Numbered from the stretch's first letter, positions 18,279-28,987 are shown. The stretch: 64,000 nucleotides of DNA from VXYL01 sp963666465 (GCA_963666465.1 OY762824.1:2728001-2792000), one strand, 5' to 3'. The notes: generated by a model from the letters alone, not told the origin. Numbers and translations: made by a program.

Positions 18279-19764
18279 ATGGCTCGCAGGGAACTGGAGT
18301 TGGCGCCACGCGCATCCGCGCTCGCGGAGAGTCTGCGGGACATGGGGTACTCGCTGAGGACCGCCCTTGCGGACGTCATCGACAATTCCATCACGGCGGG
18401 CGCCCGGAACATCGACCTGCTCGCAGACACACACGATCAAGTGCCTGCGATCGGCGTGCTTGACGACGGTTGCGGCATGACGCAGTCGGAGCTGCTGGAC
18501 GCGATGAGGCCGGGAAGCCGAAGTCCTCTGGAAGTCCGAGTCGCCGACGACCTCGGACGCTTCGGGCTGGGACTCAAGACCGCATCATTTTCGCAATGCC
18601 GGCGCGTGACGGTGTACACACGAAAGGACGGTGTCGCATCGCAGGCGTCGTGGGACCTCGACAAGGTGGCAGCGCGGGACAAGTGGGTCGTGGAAGTTGG
18701 TGACTCGGAGGACGCGAACGGGACTCGGTGGTCGGAGTGCCTGAGCGGCGACGGCACGTTGGTCGTTTGGGAAAAGCTTGACCGCTTGATCGGGTCAGAG
18801 GACCAGATTGACCGGAGCGATCTGGTACGCCAGCTCGACGATGCGGCGTCGCACCTGGAGTTCGTGTTCCACCGGTTCATTGGCGGCCGCGGCGGCAAGA
18901 AGGTGACCATGTCCCTGAACGGTCGCGAGTTGAGAGCGTTCGATCCATTCAACTCAAACCACCCGGCGACGCAACATCACGCGGAGGAGGTGATCAGCCT
19001 GGACGGGAGGGAGATCCGCATCTGGCCGGTAACGTTGCCGCACCACGACAAGGTCGAGAAGGTGGAGTGGGAAAGACTGGCGGGCCCGGAAGGCTATGTC
19101 AGCAACCAGGGGTTCTATCTCTACCGCAATCGCAGGCTGATTCTGCATGGAACATGGTTCCGCCTGGCCCGGCAACTCGAGCTGACGAAGCTCGCCCGCG
19201 TCGGAATCGACATCCCGAACACGCTGGACGCGGAATGGAAGATAGACGTCAAGAAGGCGTCCGCTCAGCCTCCTCCCCCGGTGCGGCGGCGACTGCGCAG
19301 GATCATCGAGAGAATGGGCGTGCCGTCTCGGCGCACGTACACGGAGCGCGGCACGAAGCTCACCAGCGAAAGCCGGCTGCCAGTGTGGGAGCGGAAACAG
19401 GGCAAGAATCGCATTTCATACGAAATCAACAGTGAACACCCTCTGATTGCCGCGTTCCGCGACGAGATGGGCGCCGAGCGGGCCAATGAGTACGATCGTA
19501 TTCTGAGCCTCATCGCCGCCTCGTTGCCGGTCGAGGCTTTGCACGTGGACGTGAGCGCGAACCCCGGGGCCGTGCGTTCGACACCGATCGCGACCGAGGA
19601 CTTGGGGACCATCGTGTCTTCGATGTGGGGGATCCTGCGGGCTCGAGAGTTGTCGACGAGAGATCAAGGACTGGATGCGCTCCGCGGAACCGTTCAGGAG
19701 CGACTGGGAAAGGACATTGAGAGTCATCGGGGACCTGGAACACGACATCACGGATGGCGCATGA
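18279..19764 (+). CDS. MutL/MORC-like GHKL ATPase of a restriction cassette, with one frameshift
   Basis: The N-terminal GHKL fold has ADVIDNSITAGA (Mg-ATP binding), GVLDDGCGM, and DLGRFGLGLKTASF (lid). The long C-terminal part is typical of the MutL/MORC-like ATPases found with Z1 and AIPR genes in predicted restriction operons. Near 19,709-19,711 an AAA run puts the frame out: with one A fewer the protein ends RTLRVIGDLEHDITDGA, and its TGA overlaps the next ATG. As written, the frame instead runs into the Z1 gene and makes an artificial fusion. The ATPase probably acts as a DNA clamp or sensor. Confidence 0.8.
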
Positions 19765-22465
19765 ACGAAATTGAACGGCTGAGGGTCATGGCGCAGGGGC
19801 TCCTCGCGCGTGACTTTCCGACCCAGGAACGGATACGGGAGGTGATCGAGGAGGTCCGGCCCGCGTGTCCTGGAGTGACGGATGCGGAAGCGGAGGCGTT
19901 GGCCATCGAGTTCGAGCAAATACACGGCGTGCGCATGGCCGATGGTGCAGCGCTCCAGGCTCCCGGCTTTGAACCGTGGCTCGACGCCGCTCGCTCTGGC
20001 ATCGATTTCTACTACTGGGACCGATATCGGCTGCTCATGGCGGAAAAAGGACTCTCCGGGCAGGTGCTGGGCGGGCTCGGCAATGTCACCGACCGAATCT
20101 TGGGGCTGCTGGAGAACCCGAACAAGCCCGGACAATGGGACCGGCGCGGCATGGTCATGGCCACGTGCAGTCAGGGAAGACGGCCAACTACATTGGGGTG
20201 GTGTCGAAGGCGGCCGACGCCGGGTACCGCGTGATCATCATCGTCGCCGGGTTGCAGAACAAGCTGCGCAACCAGACGCAACAGCGAGTGGACGAGGGCT
20301 TCATCGGGTTCAGCAGCATGTCGGCGGGTGGCAGCACTCTGCCGAGGCGCAACGTGACGGGAGTTGGCCGGCACAACTTCCTCCGTCAGCCCGTGGCGTT
20401 CACGACGTCCTACAAGGAATTCCACAAGGTCATCGCGCAAAGCCTGAATCTCAGGTTGCAGAATCTGCAGGAGCCTGCGGTGTTCGTCATCAAGAAGAAC
20501 ACGAGCACGTTACGGAACCTCATCGACTGGCTGAGGACGCACAACGCTGCACTGGGGACCGAGACGATCGGCGACCCAATGCTCCTGATCGACGACGAAG
20601 CGGACAATGCGTCCATCAATATCCAGCACCGCGCGGACCAAGTGTCAAGGACCAACGGGCAGATCAGGGAACTCCTGAAGCTGTTCGATCGAAGCTGCTA
20701 CGTCGGCTACACGGCCACGCCATTCGCGAACATCTTCATCGACCCCGACACGGACGATCAGATGTGGGGACACGACCTGTTCCCCCGCGACTTCATCGTG
20801 AGCCTGGATGCTCCAACGAACTACTTTGGTCCATCGAGAGTGTTCCGCGACAACGCAGCAGTGGTTCTCAAGGACCTGGAAGACTATGCCGACTTGCTGC
20901 CGACGTCGCACAAGATCGACCACTGGGTGACGGAGTTGCCAGATAGTCTGCGCGAAGCCGTACGCGTGTTCATCGTGGCTCGAGCGATCAGGCTGGTGCG
21001 GGGACAGAGCGACGCGCACAACTCGATGCTCGTGAACGTGTCGCGCTTCATGAACGTGCAACAGCAGATCCGCAACGAAATCCACTCGTTCGTCGAGCAG
21101 ATTCGGTCGAGCGTGCGCGTGAACGGCTCCATGCGGGTGGACTTGGCGATTCGAGATCCGGAGGTGGCCGAGCTGCGGCGCGTATTCGATCAGCACTATG
21201 GCGCGACCTGTGAGGAGAGTTGGGGGGACGTCCAAGCGCAGCTTCACGAGAGCGCCAGTGCGATCAGCATCGTCGAGGTCAACAGCCGCGCCGCCGGGGC
21301 GCTTGACTATGCGGAGCATGAGGCGAGCGGCCTGAACGTGATTGCGGTCGGAGGACTGTCGTTGTCGCGCGGCTTGACGCTCGAAGGGCTGACGGTGAGC
21401 TACTTCCTGCGACGATCAATGATGTACGACACTCTTTTCCAGATGGGGCGGTGGTTCGGGTATCGCGACGGATACGAGGACTTGTGCCGGGTATGGATGC
21501 CGGAGGAGGCGCAGGGCTGGTACGACCACATCGCGGAGTCGATCGACGAACTTCGCGACGAGCTGGCGCGCATGCAGAGCGCCAATGCGACGCCGCGGGA
21601 CTTCGGCCTGAAGGTACGCAGCCATCCCGACACGCTGGTGGTCACTGCGCGGAACAAGATCGGGACCGGTCAAGACCACACCGTGCTCATCGGACTGGCG
21701 AACAAGTTCGTGGAAACCGCGATCCTCCGCCGGGACAGAGCCACCATCAGGGACAACCTGCGTGCCGTCGAGCGATTGGCCGAGGAGATGAGAAAGGGTG
21801 GCCACGCCCCGGAGGACGGCGAGGAGTTGAACGGTGGTCGTTTGGTGCGCGATGTGCCGGTGACGGCGGTGGATGCGTTCCTGGGGCTGTTCAAGAACCA
21901 TCCGGGATCCTTGGCTACGGAAAGCGAACCGGTGCGGCGGTACATCGACGCACGGGCTGGAGGAGAGTTGGGCAAATGGGACGTGCTCTTTGCCGGTGTG
22001 CAGCGCAGGACAGCGAACTCGTTGGTGGACAACAGGCTGGGATTTCCGCTGGTGTGTCAGCGGCGGGCGCCCGGAACGCGTAGCGACAACTCGATGTTGA
22101 TGGTGACGAACAAGCAACGGGTGAGTTCGCGCGGGATCGCCAGGGTTGGCCTCACGGATGAGGAGGCTCGGGTGGCCGAGGAGAAGTACGACGCACAGGG
22201 GTCGCGATCTGGCGGCGGCACGAACTACCCGGACTGGATCTATAGCCGGGCCCGTAAGAAACCACTCTTGGTGATCCACCTGCTGGCGATAGGGACGGAT
22301 GGAGAGGATCTGAGCACCACCAGCCCAGTTGCGGCATGGAGTATCAGCTTTCCGGGGACGAGACTCGAAGAGACGAAGGTCGAGTATGTCGTCAACACGA
22401 CCTGGTACCGTGAGCACTTCGGCGACGACGATTCCGACGACGAGCTCGACGAAAACGATGAGTGA
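19761..22465 (+). CDS. Z1-domain protein (superfamily 2 ATPase), with one frameshift
   Basis: About 900 residues once repaired. Walker A should read GHVQSGKTANYIG. In the sequence a G is missing at 20,159-20,160, which breaks exactly this motif. Downstream are the Walker B-like LLIDDEADNASI, YVGYTATPFANIF (motif III of helicases), and GGLSLSRGLTLEGLTVSYFL with MMYDTLFQMGRWFGYRDG (motifs V-VI). Z1 proteins occur with MutL/MORC-like ATPases, AIPR and DUF4420 proteins and are predicted motors of the restriction complex. ATG 19761 overlaps the ATPase stop; the end overlaps the next gene by eight bases. Confidence 0.85.
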
Positions 22466-23462
22466 CGATCCGTGGGAAGAGATCGACGTGTCGCCGGAAG
22501 CGAGTCAGATAAACGCGCGGCGGATAGCCGACGCAGGATCCGCTGAGTGGGGGCTCTACTGGGCTGTCGACGCGCAACGGCACTGTCTTCTGATCCTCCA
22601 GCGTGGCTCTGGACGTCGCCAATCTCAGCGTCTGCCGCGACTCAGGGGGCTGTCGGTCGAGGCATCCCCGACCGAGGACGGATCAGGTGAACGGGTCATT
22701 ATCCGGCTGACCGACGACGAGCAGAGGGAAGTGTTCCACCGGTTCTGCGTCGACGTCGTGGAAGCCACTCGGGTGGCCAAGTCGGCCGACGAGGCCGTCG
22801 AACGGTTTCTGGCAAGAACATGGCGTTGGCACCGTCTGCTCCGGAGCGGTCAGGACGGCAGGCTGTCGGAGGACGAGCAGAAGGGTTTGATCGGAGAACT
22901 GCGCGTTATCGAGCGGCGCCTGCTTGACGTTATTGAGGCGCGTGATGCCGTGGATGGGTGGACTGGCCCCTTGGGCACGCCAAAGGACTTCGAGTTCGGA
23001 TTGGTGGGAATTGAGGCCAAGGCTCGCTCGCCTCAAAGTGCCGAGGTTCGCATCTCCTCGGTGGATCAGCTGGACTCTTCCGGGGAGAGCCGGCTGTTCC
23101 TGTTCGTCATCGAGGTCGGGGCGGCCTTCGGCGACTCGGCGACGGCCGTGACGATCACGGACGTGGCGACGCGGGTCAGGAATCGGATAGCGGCGCTCGA
23201 CCTGTCCGCGGCCATCGTTTTCGACGAACGGCTCACGGCGATCGGCTTCGATTGGGAGGAAGACTACTCCGACAAGCATTGGAGCATCGGAGACGAAGTG
23301 CTGTACGAAGTGGTCGATGGTTTCCCGCGGCTGACGCCCACGATGGTCCCGGCGGCAGTCGATGACGTGCGCTACACGATCAGCATGGCTGGCTGCGAGG
23401 GCTTTCGTGTGGCTGAAACCGCGATGGCCGAAGCGATTCTTGGAGGCACTGATGGACGTTGA
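22458..23462 (+). CDS. PD-(D/E)XK motif protein (DUF4420)
   Basis: 334 residues, intact. The nuclease-like core is GTPKDFEFGLVGIEAKARS near residue 175, which supplies the acidic residue and the E-x-K of a restriction endonuclease fold. It precedes ISSVDQLDSSGESRLFLFVI. Members of this family travel with Z1, AIPR and MutL/MORC-like genes. It is the best candidate for the DNA-cutting subunit. The start overlaps the Z1 stop, and the end overlaps the AIPR start, so the operon is tightly coupled. Confidence 0.85.
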   Translation: MSDDPWEEIDVSPEASQINARRIADAGSAEWGLYWAVDAQRHCLLILQRGSGRRQSQRLPRLRGLSVEASPTEDGSGERVIIRLTDDEQREVFHRFCVDVVEATRVAKSADEAVERFLARTWRWHRLLRSGQDGRLSEDEQKGLIGELRVIERRLLDVIEARDAVDGWTGPLGTPKDFEFGLVGIEAKARSPQSAEVRISSVDQLDSSGESRLFLFVIEVGAAFGDSATAVTITDVATRVRNRIAALDLSAAIVFDERLTAIGFDWEEDYSDKHWSIGDEVLYEVVDGFPRLTPTMVPAAVDDVRYTISMAGCEGFRVAETAMAEAILGGTDGR

Positions 23463-25500
23463 GGAATTCGCGCAGGACCTGCTTCAGGATGTGCACGCCG
23501 AATCGGACGCGGACGGCCAGTTCCTCGAGGACGTCTTTTTCCAGAAGGCTGGCGAGCTGGAGACGGCAGATCGAGTGTCCTACAGGTCCCCGCGGGGGAT
23601 TCGTGTGGACGGATACGGCGGCGATCCGTCGGAAAGCAGCGGGACGTTGAGTCTCATCATCCTGGACTTCCACGTGTCGGAGACAGTGGGACGGATAACG
23701 GGAAGCGAGATGGACACCCTCTTCCGACGACTGTCGAGCTATTTGCGGCACTCGCTGGACGAGGGATGGCGCGATGCCCTGGAGGAGACGAACCCGGCGT
23801 TCGGGCTGGCTGACCTGATAGCGCAGCGTTGGCCGGACGTTGTGAAGGTGCGTTTGCTGTTGGTCAGCAATCGCGCCTTGAGCGAACGCGTCGACGGGCG
23901 CCCGGCCGAGGACTGGGAAGACCGGCAGGTCACATACAGCGTTTGGGACATTCGAAGACTGCATGCCTTTGCGAACGCTGGTGCGGCACGGGAGGACATG
24001 GAAATCGACCTGGTCAGGGACTTTGGGGGTCCGCTACCCGTCTTGCCAGCCCAAAGCACCGCAGGTCAGCACGAGTCCTACCTGGCGGTTCTTCCCGGCG
24101 AGGTGCTGGCGGATATCTACGACCGCTGGGGCGCTCGACTGCTCGAACAGAACGTGCGCGTATTCCTGCAGGCGCGAGGCAAGGTCAATCGCGGGATCAG
24201 GCTGACGCTGGAGAACGAACCGTCGATGTTCTTCGCGTACAACAACGGCATCACCGCGACCGCCGAGGCGGTGGACATGAGCAACGCCGGAGGACAGCTG
24301 CTTCTTCGCCGACTGACGAACTTCCAGATCGTGAACGGTGGGCAGACGACGGCGTCGGTCCACGTCGCGCGGCTCCGCGACGTGGACATCTCGGCCACGT
24401 TCGTACAGATGAAGCTGTCAGTCGTCTCTTCTGACCGCGCTACCGCTCTTGTGCCGAAGATCTCGGAGTACGCGAACAGCCAGAACCGCGTGAGCGCGGC
24501 GGACTTCTTCGCCAACCATCCCTTCCATGTACGCATGGAGGAATTCTCGCGCCGCATTCACGCGCCTTCACCAGACGGTAGCTTCCGTCAGAGCAAGTGG
24601 TTCTACGAGAGGGCGCGCGGCCAATATGCGGACGCAAGGGCTCGTTTGACGCCGGCGCAGCGGCGCAAGTTCGACTTGGAGAACCCGCGAAGGCAACTGT
24701 TCACGAAGACGGACCTTGCCAAGTTCATTAACGTCTGGGAGGGGCGCCCGCACGAAGTCAGTCTCGGGGCGCAGAAGAACTTCGCAGCGTTTGCCGGCAG
24801 GGTGGGACAGGCGTGGAAAAGGTCATCGAACGACTTCAATGAGGCTTGGTATCGGCAAGCCGTGGCAAAGGCGATCGTGTTTCGAGCCACGGAACGAATC
24901 GTATCCACGCAACCCTGGTACCAGGGAGGGTACCGGGCAAATATCGTTGCCTACACGATCGCGAAGGTCGCGCACGATGTATCCGAACAAGGCCACGGCG
25001 TTGACTTCGAGTCGATCTGGCGGCGCCAAGCTCTGGGGCCTCGACTTGCTGAGACAGTCGCGGACGTTGGCGAGCATGTGCATGACGTTCTTATCGACCC
25101 GCCGACCGGGATCCGCAACGTGACTGAGTGGGCCAAGAAGGAAGGCTGCTGGGATCGGGTACGTATGCTAGGTGTGGGCTTGCCGCCGATGCTTGGCGAT
25201 GAGCTGATCTCGGTTGAGGAGCAGAAGGACGCCGCGCGAGACGCACGCCGCGACCAGAGGCAACTGAACGGGATCGAAGCCCAGATCGCGGTAGTGAACG
25301 CCGGGAGCGAGTTCTGGGGGAACGCGCTCGAATGGGGGCGCTCACGCGAGCTTCTGACCCCCACCGAGTGCGGGATCCTCGAAGTGGCGGCGCGCATGCC
25401 TCGGCGGACGCCGACAGAAAAGCAGTCCACAAAAGCCGTCGAAGTGCTTGGGAAGCTGCAAAGCGAAGGGTACGAGGCTGTACTTGGCACGGGCGGTTGA
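23452..25500 (+). CDS. AIPR-family protein
   Basis: 682 residues. It carries the AIPR (abortive infection phage resistance) signatures FFAYNNGITATAE near residue 260 and NFQIVNGGQTTASVH near 290, then KISEYANSQNRVSAADFF. The N-terminal part (LIILDFHVSE) may also hold a nuclease-like core. AIPR proteins are found in phage-resistance and restriction clusters, and their activity is little known. ATG 23452 lies inside the preceding gene by 11 bases. It is the last gene of the cassette; the 245 bases after it show no gene. Confidence 0.88.
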   Translation: MDVEEFAQDLLQDVHAESDADGQFLEDVFFQKAGELETADRVSYRSPRGIRVDGYGGDPSESSGTLSLIILDFHVSETVGRITGSEMDTLFRRLSSYLRHSLDEGWRDALEETNPAFGLADLIAQRWPDVVKVRLLLVSNRALSERVDGRPAEDWEDRQVTYSVWDIRRLHAFANAGAAREDMEIDLVRDFGGPLPVLPAQSTAGQHESYLAVLPGEVLADIYDRWGARLLEQNVRVFLQARGKVNRGIRLTLENEPSMFFAYNNGITATAEAVDMSNAGGQLLLRRLTNFQIVNGGQTTASVHVARLRDVDISATFVQMKLSVVSSDRATALVPKISEYANSQNRVSAADFFANHPFHVRMEEFSRRIHAPSPDGSFRQSKWFYERARGQYADARARLTPAQRRKFDLENPRRQLFTKTDLAKFINVWEGRPHEVSLGAQKNFAAFAGRVGQAWKRSSNDFNEAWYRQAVAKAIVFRATERIVSTQPWYQGGYRANIVAYTIAKVAHDVSEQGHGVDFESIWRRQALGPRLAETVADVGEHVHDVLIDPPTGIRNVTEWAKKEGCWDRVRMLGVGLPPMLGDELISVEEQKDAARDARRDQRQLNGIEAQIAVVNAGSEFWGNALEWGRSRELLTPTECGILEVAARMPRRTPTEKQSTKAVEVLGKLQSEGYEAVLGTGG

Positions 25501-25745
25501 ATTCAGGGACGACCGGGGCTTTTGCCGCCGAATCTGCTCAACGGCGCCGGCGCACGGTCGTCGGCACACGCGGCGAAGTGTGCCTGGAGAGGGCGGCGGA
25601 AAACGGCCTGTGTCTAGTGGCCCTTGCGTGGGACTACGAGCAAGCAGTGCAACGAGATGAAGAACGCGTCGTCGTAGGTGCGTAGTTCCCTGCCGTGCCT
25701 GCCACGGAGACGTGGGGCGGCTTCGCCGTCCGGAAGACTGAAGCG

Positions 25746-26987
25746 TTAGCGTTGCTCACTCGGTAGGCCGAAACAGCCGGCGGGCGTGGTCGGCGCGATG
25801 TCGGGTTCCATGATGTTCGGTGTCGGCGCGACGTATTCCGCCCAGCGCTCCATCAATTCTCGCCGCCTGTCGAGCAGGTCACTGCGGAAGTAGGCGGCCT
25901 CGACGGCGTCGGGAACCCGATGCGCAAGCGCCGCCTCCATGACTTCGCGGGCGAACGGGGTGCACTCGGCCGCCCAGTCGCGGAACGACAACCGGAAACC
26001 GTGCGGGACGGCCGCCACGCCGTTCTCCCTGAGAAGCTTGCTCAGCGTGCTGTCGCTCATCGGCCGTCCCGTGATGCTGGGAAACACCAGGCCGCCCGGG
26101 TCCGCGATCTCGCGCGCTTCGTCGAGGACGGCCAGCGCCGCGGCGCTCAGCGGTACGCGGTGCTCGACCGCCGCCTTCATCCGCGTCGCCGGGATCGTCC
26201 ACAGGGCGGCGTCGACGTCCATCTCGTGCCAGGTCGCGCCGCGGACCTCGCCGCTGCGCGCCGCCGTCAGCACCAGGAACCGGAAGGCGAGCCGGGTGCC
26301 GGTCCACGCGTCCGTCCCGGCGATGGTCGCCAGGGCGTCCGCCACCTCGCCGTGCGGCAGCGCGCGGTGGTTCCCTGCGCGCTGCGCCACGCCCCGCCGC
26401 TTCGGCAGCGCCGCATCGACCGCGTCGACCGGATTGTCCTCCCGGTGGCCCTGGGCGACCGCGAGCTTGAACACCGCCGACAGCCGGTGCTTGACCTTGC
26501 GCGCGGTCTCCCGCTTTGTGTGCCAGAGCGGCGTCAGGGCATTGATGCACTGGCGGCTCGTCACGGCGTCGACACGCCGCCTCAGGATCGTCGGCGCATG
26601 GTTCGCGAGCGAGTTGCGCCAGTCTTTCGCGGTGCGCTCCGGGCGCCGCCACGTGGCGGAGTCGCGCACGATCAGTGTATCGAGCATCCGCTCCACGATC
26701 GGTGCGCCCCGCTCCGTCGCCCGCGGGTTCCCGCCGTCCGCGACCAGGCCCGCATTCTCGGCTGCGGCGGCGCGAGCCTCGTCGAGCGTTACGATGGGGT
26801 AGCGGCCGAGCCCAAGGTTCGTGTACCGGCCGTCGATTTTGATGTGCTGGTACCAGTGCCGGAAGCCGTTCGGCTGCACGCGCAGCGACAGGCCGTGCGC
26901 GCCGCGTCCGTCGGTGTAGTTGCGCATCACGGTGTCGGGTTGGACGCGCTGCACGAAACGGTCCGTCAGCAGTCCTTTCGGCTTCAC
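25746..26987 (-). CDS. Tyrosine integrase, second of an overlapping pair
   Basis: 413 residues from GTG 26987, which overlaps the stop of the integrase upstream as GTGA. The N-terminal DUF4102-like domain (YTDGRGAHGLSLRVQPNGF, then YTNLGLGRYPIVTLDEARA) binds arm sites. The catalytic domain shows the first arginine in AARSGEVRGATW, the HxxR box in VPHGFRLSFRDWA, and the nucleophile region ALAHRVPDAVEAAYFR. It is a P4-type island integrase. The pair lies at the attR end, facing into the island. Both copies look catalytically complete. Confidence 0.9.
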   Translation of the reverse strand: MKPKGLLTDRFVQRVQPDTVMRNYTDGRGAHGLSLRVQPNGFRHWYQHIKIDGRYTNLGLGRYPIVTLDEARAAAAENAGLVADGGNPRATERGAPIVERMLDTLIVRDSATWRRPERTAKDWRNSLANHAPTILRRRVDAVTSRQCINALTPLWHTKRETARKVKHRLSAVFKLAVAQGHREDNPVDAVDAALPKRRGVAQRAGNHRALPHGEVADALATIAGTDAWTGTRLAFRFLVLTAARSGEVRGATWHEMDVDAALWTIPATRMKAAVEHRVPLSAAALAVLDEAREIADPGGLVFPSITGRPMSDSTLSKLLRENGVAAVPHGFRLSFRDWAAECTPFAREVMEAALAHRVPDAVEAAYFRSDLLDRRRELMERWAEYVAPTPNIMEPDIAPTTPAGCFGLPSEQR

Positions 26988-28198
26988 GTGCCGTCCCCCG
27001 CCGTTGGCGCGGGGGGAGGCGCAAGATAGTCGGACCATCCCTGCATGAGCTCGCGACGGCGATCGAAAAGGTCGCTGCGGAAGTACGCGGCCTCGACGCT
27101 GTCGGAGACCCGATGCGCGAGCGCAGCCTCGACGACGGCGCGCGGGAAGTCCGTACGCTCCGCCGCCCAGTCGCGGAACGACGACCGGAAGCCGTGGGGC
27201 ACGCCGGCGACTCCGCAGTCGCGCAGGGGCTTGCTGAGGGCGTTGTCGTGCAGCCGCTTGCCCCGAACGCTCGGGAACAGCAGCGGGCCGCTTGCGGCCG
27301 CGGCGGCGTCGCGCAGGACATCGAGGGCGCCGGTGGCGAGTGGCACGCGGTGCTCGACGCCCGCCTTCATGCGTTCGGCGGGAACGGTCCACACCGCCCG
27401 GCCGAGGTCGATCTCGTCCCACGTCGCCCCGCGCACCTCCCCGCTGCGGGCGGCGGTCAACACGAGGAACCGGAGCGCGCGCTTCGCGCCGGTCCAGGCG
27501 TCCGACGTCTCGACGACCCCGAGGGCCGCCGCGACCTCGCCGTGGGGCAAAGCCGCGTGGTGCCGCTTGCGCTGCGCGTCGCCACGCCGGTTCGGCAGCG
27601 CCGCGTGCGCGCGTTCGACCGGGTTGTCGGCGCGGTAGCCCTCGGCGACAACCAGCTTGAAGACGGCCGTCAGGCGTTGCCGGAGCTTGGACGCCGTGTC
27701 CCGCTTGCCGTTCCACAGCGCCGCCAACACGGCCGTGCACTCCGCGCTGGTGACCTCGTCGACCGGATGCGCCGCAAGATCGGATGCGTGGAGCCGGATC
27801 GCGTCCCGCCACTCCTTCGCGGTGCGCTCAGGGTTGCGCCAGGTCGGCGCGTCGCGGGTGATCACCTTCTCGACGATGTCCATGACCGTCGGAACCGTCC
27901 GGTCCCTTCGCCGGGGATCACCTCCCCTGCGCACGAGGCGGATGTTGGCGAGGGCCTTGTGGCGGGCGTTGGCGAGCGAAACGGCAGGGTACTTGCCGAG
28001 CCCGATGTTGGTCTGGCGCCCGTTGATGAGGATGTGCTGCTGCCACGACTTGACGCCGGTGGGGTGGACGTGGAGGGTGAGGCCGAAACCGCCGCGCCCG
28101 TCGCCGTACGACTTTGACGCGGGCCTGCGGGAGGACTCGGGAGACGAATGCGGCGGTGAGTTTTGGGGGGGGGGTAGGGACACGTTTTCCGAAGGCAC
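26984..28198 (-). CDS. Tyrosine integrase, first of an overlapping pair
   Basis: About 404 residues. It has GDGRGGFGLTLHVHPTG, TNIGLGKYPAVSLANARH, the catalytic AARSGEVRGATWDE, PHGFRSSFRDWA and a tyrosine region LAHRVSDSVEAAYFR. The expected N-terminal segment (KLTAAFVSRV) sits in another frame at about 28,120-28,160, so the start is probably shifted by one base near the long G run at 28,166; GTG 28198 is only the longest open start. The gene begins about 155 bases inside attR, the usual place for an island integrase. Confidence 0.85.
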   Translation of the reverse strand: MPSENVSLPPPQNSPPHSSPESSRRPASKSYGDGRGGFGLTLHVHPTGVKSWQQHILINGRQTNIGLGKYPAVSLANARHKALANIRLVRRGGDPRRRDRTVPTVMDIVEKVITRDAPTWRNPERTAKEWRDAIRLHASDLAAHPVDEVTSAECTAVLAALWNGKRDTASKLRQRLTAVFKLVVAEGYRADNPVERAHAALPNRRGDAQRKRHHAALPHGEVAAALGVVETSDAWTGAKRALRFLVLTAARSGEVRGATWDEIDLGRAVWTVPAERMKAGVEHRVPLATGALDVLRDAAAAASGPLLFPSVRGKRLHDNALSKPLRDCGVAGVPHGFRSSFRDWAAERTDFPRAVVEAALAHRVSDSVEAAYFRSDLFDRRRELMQGWSDYLAPPPAPTAGDGT

Positions 28199-28353
28199 TC
28201 GGACAGATAGGCCACGCTATCAGATGGTAACTCCAGCCGCGATCTATTTCGCACCGTTCGCGGAACGGGTTGCGCGGGAATGCGCAATTAAAACAAACTT
28301 TTATGTGTACGATTTCCTGCAATTTACTTCGGTCTGCAGCGTCAATTCATGTT

Positions 28354-28367
28354 CTGCCTCTCCGCCA
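28354..28367 (+). repeat. attR core, copy of the tRNA-Ser end
   Basis: CTGCCTCTCCGCCA, identical to the last 14 bases of tRNA-Ser at 16,307-16,320. An AT-rich stretch with the palindrome-like TTATAACATAATGTTTTATAA follows. Together with the integrases it marks the right end of a 12-kb island. Confidence 0.8.
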
Positions 28368-28987
28368 AGATAATTTATAACATAATGTTTTATAAGTTTT
28401 TTGTAGCATGATGATCGGCCAGTCCCCCAACTAGTCCCACACTGCGATGTCCTATGACCGAAGCCGTGCGACGCCGGCGTTCCTGGGCGTCTCACACGGT
28501 CTACGCCGACTCCTGAACCTTGGTACCACACTCGTTTAGCACGCCTCCGTGCGAACAGGCATCGCCGACAACTCCAGGTCGCCGCTCAGCCCAAGCGCAG
28601 CCGACATGCCGCGTCTCGCCGGCAACGGCCGACCACGTCCTGTGATTCTGTCCTTCCGGCTCGCATCCGTTACCCGAACGTGTCGAAGACGGCCCAGCAT
28701 CCTTGCCACATCCCTCCGGTTCGGACGCTGTTCGACGACCACCGTCCAACCGCCCAGCCCTTGTGCAAGCGCGTTTCCAGCCGTAGCGTCAACGTGTTCC
28801 GGCATGCCTTGCACCCGACTCAGCGCGCGGTCCCGGGCAACGATCACGGGTATGCAATCAGTTGCGCTTGGCACCTCGCGACCCCGCACCGAGCGGTCCT
28901 TACCACATGCGAACTACAAACGCTTTGGCGTCGCGAAGCCGGCAAGTAGGCTGCCCGGCTGTTCCGCAAGCGGACCAGTTCACAAGC
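28368..28987. other. Gene-poor interval before parA
   Basis: It starts with an AT-rich segment beside attR. A 117-codon frame is open on the minus strand (28,536-28,889) behind a GTG with a weak ribosome site, but it matches nothing I know and its codon use is unconvincing. Confidence 0.4.

Noticed and set aside
18279..20234. A natural fusion of the GHKL ATPase and the Z1 N-terminus
   Set aside because: The fusion arises only because of an extra A near 19,709. With it removed, the ATPase ends on the Z1 ATG as in typical operons, and the Z1 part breaks again at 20,160.
25501..25745. A possible vsr-type gene after AIPR
   Set aside because: Such genes often accompany this cassette, but the 245 bases contain no nuclease motif in any frame.
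28536..28889. 117-codon minus-strand ORF divergent from parA
   Set aside because: It has a weak ribosome site, but no recognisable domain and weak codon bias. Not enough to call a gene.
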